From the NCBI RefSeq assembly GCF_900102615.1, contig NZ_FMYV01000005.1, positions 160,416 through 224,415 of the forward strand: 64,000 nucleotides of DNA, written 5' to 3'. This document shows positions 62,299 to 64,000 of the stretch, one piece after another. Each line of letters opens with the position of its first letter. The first letter of the stretch is position 1. The DNA is from Geotoga petraea (GTDB lineage: Bacteria; Thermotogota; Thermotogae; Petrotogales; Petrotogaceae). The position numbers and the translations under genes are program-made. The notes beneath the pieces were generated by a model that was given only the letters and a program-made list of their open reading frames with translations, was not told where the DNA came from and made no database searches.

Positions 62299-63336
62299 TT
62301 ATTCCCCCTTACTATTTAATTCTTTCTCATATATTTGTTTTAATTTCTCAAAAGCCTTTTTATCATCATATTGACGAAATAATTCATATGATTTTTCAAC
62401 ATTTTCGCTATATTCAATGGAATCGTTTTTTAATTTTTCAAAAATTCTAATAAAATCATCATTATTTTTCCCGTATAAATAAAAAGGAGAGAAAATCTTT
62501 TTATATACTTCTAAATCTCTTAATATAATTGGTAATCCACTACCAGCAGCTTCTATAATAACCAATCCAAAAGTTTCGTGTATTGATGGCAAGAAAAAAA
62601 CATCTGACAATCTATAATAATCTATCATTTTTTCTCTCTCAATAGTTCCTGTAAATTTCAAATTACTAAGGTTAGAATTTATAATCTTATTCATTTTTTC
62701 ATAACCTTCGGTAGCCTTTTTAAAAGGCATCCCCCCAACCCAAATAAATTTTTTATTTCTTTGCTCTTTTGCTAATTTATAAAAATCTTCAATCCCTTTT
62801 CTCGGTTGAATTTGACCTGAACCAATTATTATAAAATCATCTTTAGAATAACCATATTGTTTTCTTAAATCATTCTTCATAGATTCTTTTTTTGAATACT
62901 CAGTATAAAACATATCTCTTCTAACAAAATTACGAAATATAACTACTTTTTCTTCTTTTATACCTAAATCATTTATAAGTTCATTTTTTGTTTCTTCGCT
63001 AACTGCTAAAACTCTATCTGACATATTATATATCATTTTTAAATAAATTCTAAAAATTGGTAACCATATAAAACTAAATTTTAAACTTCCCCTTAAAGAA
63101 TTGGGTACAATATGAGCTGAAAATATTTTTACTGACTTTTTTCTGTTAAAAAGTAAAGAAAAAAAAGTCTTTATATTAACTGTATGTGCGTGTATAATGT
63201 CATATTTTCCAAATATTTTATTTTGAAATATATCAAAATTACCATATTTTTTTAAAATAAATTTATGATCTTTTGTAGCAGAATAAACACCTTGTCCAGG
63301 ATATTTTTCAGCAATTGATAAAATATTAATTTTCAG
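62299..63336 (-). CDS. GT4-like glycosyltransferase, probable CTG start
   Basis: GT-B glycosyltransferase of 345 residues. The C-terminal half is clear (IIGSGQIQPRKGIEDFYKLA, FLPSIHETFGLVIIEAAGSGLP). A standard-start reading would begin at 63036 and lose the acceptor-binding N-domain. That frame continues upstream with K-I-N-I-L-S-I-A-E-K-Y-P-G-Q-G-V-Y-S-A-T, the usual GT4 opening, and stops only at a TGA three codons before. CTG at 63336 is the first codon of that sequence, 10 nt after GGAG (63350-63347). It heads the operon; the next gene starts after 3 nt. Confidence 0.85.
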   Translation of the reverse strand: MKINILSIAEKYPGQGVYSATKDHKFILKKYGNFDIFQNKIFGKYDIIHAHTVNIKTFFSLLFNRKKSVKIFSAHIVPNSLRGSLKFSFIWLPIFRIYLKMIYNMSDRVLAVSEETKNELINDLGIKEEKVVIFRNFVRRDMFYTEYSKKESMKNDLRKQYGYSKDDFIIIGSGQIQPRKGIEDFYKLAKEQRNKKFIWVGGMPFKKATEGYEKMNKIINSNLSNLKFTGTIEREKMIDYYRLSDVFFLPSIHETFGLVIIEAAGSGLPIILRDLEVYKKIFSPFYLYGKNNDDFIRIFEKLKNDSIEYSENVEKSYELFRQYDDKKAFEKLKQIYEKELNSKGE

Positions 63337-63502
63337 AAAAAATCAACTCCTTTGCTTTTATATTTTAACATAAAATGAGTTAAAAATTGATTTTAACATT
63401 TTTCTAAAAAAAATTACACTTTTAACATATTATATCTATAATATCATGAATTGTTTCACAATTTCAGATGGAAGAATAGAAATCAGAGATTTCTGTTGCT
63501 AT

Positions 63503-63628
63503 TTGTTAGTTGTTAGTTGTTGGTTGTTAGTTGTTAGTTGTTAGTTGTTGGTTGTTAGTTGTTGGTTGTTAGTTGTTGGTTGTTAGTTGCTAGTTGTTAG
63601 TTGTTGGCTGTTAGTTGTTGGTTGTTGG
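63503..63628. repeat. Tandem heptamer repeat, 18 units of TTGTTRG
   Basis: Eighteen head-to-tail 7-bp units, almost all TTGTTAG or TTGTTGG. The sixth base alternates A/G irregularly (A A G A A A G A G A G A A A G A G G). Only units 13 (TTGCTAG) and 16 (CTGTTAG) carry another change. On the complementary strand the sequence is C/A-only. It ends at the GAAG of 63628-63631. Confidence 0.97.
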
Positions 63629-63693
63629 AAGTAAAAAATCTGAAAACCTACTTGCTAAAAGCTAAAACCCTAAACACCCTGCAAAAAGCAGCA

Positions 63694-63710
63694 CCCCTCA
63701 TTAAGAGGGG
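63694..63710. repeat. Short inverted repeat (CCCCTC/GAGGGG)
   Basis: CCCCTC - ATTAA - GAGGGG. No T-run follows on either strand. It is one of several small hairpins in this region. Confidence 0.6.
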
Positions 63711-63727
63711 CCCAGTTTACTAACAAC

Positions 63728-63748
63728 GATTTTTCTGAAAGAAAAATC
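63728..63748. repeat. Short inverted repeat (GATTTTTC/GAAAAATC)
   Basis: GATTTTTC - TGAAA - GAAAAATC, a perfect 8-bp stem with 5-nt loop, downstream of the rRNA terminator in the rRNA direction. Confidence 0.6.
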
Positions 63749-63770
63749 TTAACAACTATCAACAAACAAC

Positions 63771-63799
63771 AAAAAAGAGTCAACCTTGTGGGTTGACTC
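63771..63799 (-). terminator. Terminator of the rRNA operon
   Basis: On the minus strand GAGTCAACC, CACAA, GGTTGACTC, then TTTTTTG. It starts 12 nt after the 5S gene. Confidence 0.88.
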
Positions 63800-63810
63800 T
63801 TGAAGTATTG

Positions 63811-63924
63811 AAGGGGCGAAACCTACTCTTGCACACAATAAGTGTACTACCATCGGCATGAGTTGGCTTAACGGCCAGGTTCGGAATGGATCTGGGTGTG
63901 TCCCATCTCATTATCCTCACCCCT
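63811..63924 (-). rRNA. rrf: 5S ribosomal RNA
   Basis: About 114 nt. Closing helix AGGGGUG/CGCCCCUU. Internal conserved stretches CAUUCCGAACCUGG, GUUAAGCC and GCCGAUGGUAGU are typical of 5S rRNA. Ends are estimated from the helix. Confidence 0.93.
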
Positions 63925-63950
63925 AATAACTAACTCACTAGTGCATAATT

Positions 63951-64000
63951 GTCCAAAGCCTCGGGCTATTAGTATCGCTCAGCTCAATACATCACTGCAC
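63951..64000 (-). rRNA. rrl: 23S ribosomal RNA, 3' end
   Basis: The last about 50 nt read as the conserved 23S 3' terminal region (GAGCGATACTAATAGCCCGAGG followed by CUUUGGAC, shown in part). The gene continues beyond the right edge. A 26-nt spacer separates it from 5S. Confidence 0.9.

Larger units (their letters stand above)
63337..63810. other. Intergenic region between the glycosyltransferase operon and the rRNA operon
   Basis: It contains a short palindrome (AATGTT-like: AATTGT-TTC-ACAATT at 63449-63463), the heptamer tandem repeat (63503-63628), a cluster of short hairpins (63682-63748) and the rRNA terminator. There is no supported ORF. The promoter of the glycosyltransferase operon should be near 63420-63470, where a TATAAT occurs on the minus strand. 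Confidence 0.7.

Noticed and set aside
63503..63628. CRISPR array
   Set aside because: The 7-bp units are contiguous with no spacers.

Overview
The window is about 64 kb of a very AT-rich bacterial chromosome. Several markers place it in the Thermotogota, probably the Petrotogales side (Petrotoga, Geotoga, Oceanotoga or Marinitoga-like). They are the phosphoglycerate kinase-triosephosphate isomerase fusion, the four-gene electron-bifurcating [FeFe] hydrogenase operon, a clostridial-style thymidylate kinase, and paired MutS/MutS2/MutL in a low-GC background. The genus is inferred, not proven. The content is almost entirely housekeeping. I see no CRISPR array, prophage, insertion sequence or obvious island.

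Layout. 1-396: start of an oligopeptide ABC ATPase. 592-2409: an S4 RNA-binding protein, rarA and a thioredoxin-like protein. 2531-7484 (+): hflK-hflC-lipoprotein-tRNA methyltransferase-thymidylate kinase. 24109 down to 7476 (-): a very long co-directional run. It goes remA-like, clpP, (terminator), mutS, asp23-like, nusB, dxs, beta-barrel protein, mutS2, ftsA-like, acpS, ligA, yqeY, beta-propeller protein, GAF/fRMsr, nudix. 24307-27291 (+): CDF transporter, obg, nadD, tRNA-Leu(GAG). 27305-28820 (-): a flippase-like protein and an orphan cheW. 28935-31818 (+): CYTH protein, rsmI, xseA, xseB. 32214-36716 (+): hndABCD-type hydrogenase. 36795-37220 (+): an unknown protein. 37248-39638 (-): copZ-copA behind a CsoR-like operator. 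39766-45030 (-): an anchored surface protein, pgk-tpi, gap, ybaB. 45215-46060 (+): GNAT. 46074-51605 (-): mreB-mreC-mreD-PBP2-radical SAM. 51811-53628 (+): XRE/cupin regulator-speD-speE. 53648-57016 (-): GH1 glucosidase, tRNA-Leu(CAA), exported OB-fold protein. 57179-63336 (-): glycosyltransferase, flippase-like protein, glycosyltransferase, mrnC, rlmB, mutL. 63503-63628: an 18-unit heptamer tandem repeat. 63771-64000 (-): end of an rRNA operon (terminator, 5S, 3' end of 23S).

Main discovery. Three genes are intact and homologous over their full expected length, but their N-terminal reading frames contain no ATG, GTG or TTG at the proper start. They are mutS2 (ATT, 17411), the second flippase-like gene (ATA, 62295) and the first glycosyltransferase gene of the 63-kb operon (CTG, 63336). 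Each candidate codon lies 7-10 nt behind a purine-rich Shine-Dalgarno sequence. Start-codon-restricted gene finders would truncate these proteins by 55, 56 and 100 residues. Two of the three are adjacent, which suggests deliberate low-efficiency or IF3-sensitive initiation rather than chance.

How the genes fit together. The long minus-strand run joins replication and repair (mutS, mutS2, ligA) with isoprenoid (dxs), lipid (acpS) and RNA (nusB) functions. The hydrogenase reoxidises ferredoxin and NADH during sugar fermentation, which fits with gap, pgk-tpi and the GH1 enzyme. The mre operon sets rod shape. speDE makes spermidine and its promoter carries a probable autoregulatory operator. The glycosyltransferase-flippase group probably builds an envelope glycolipid.
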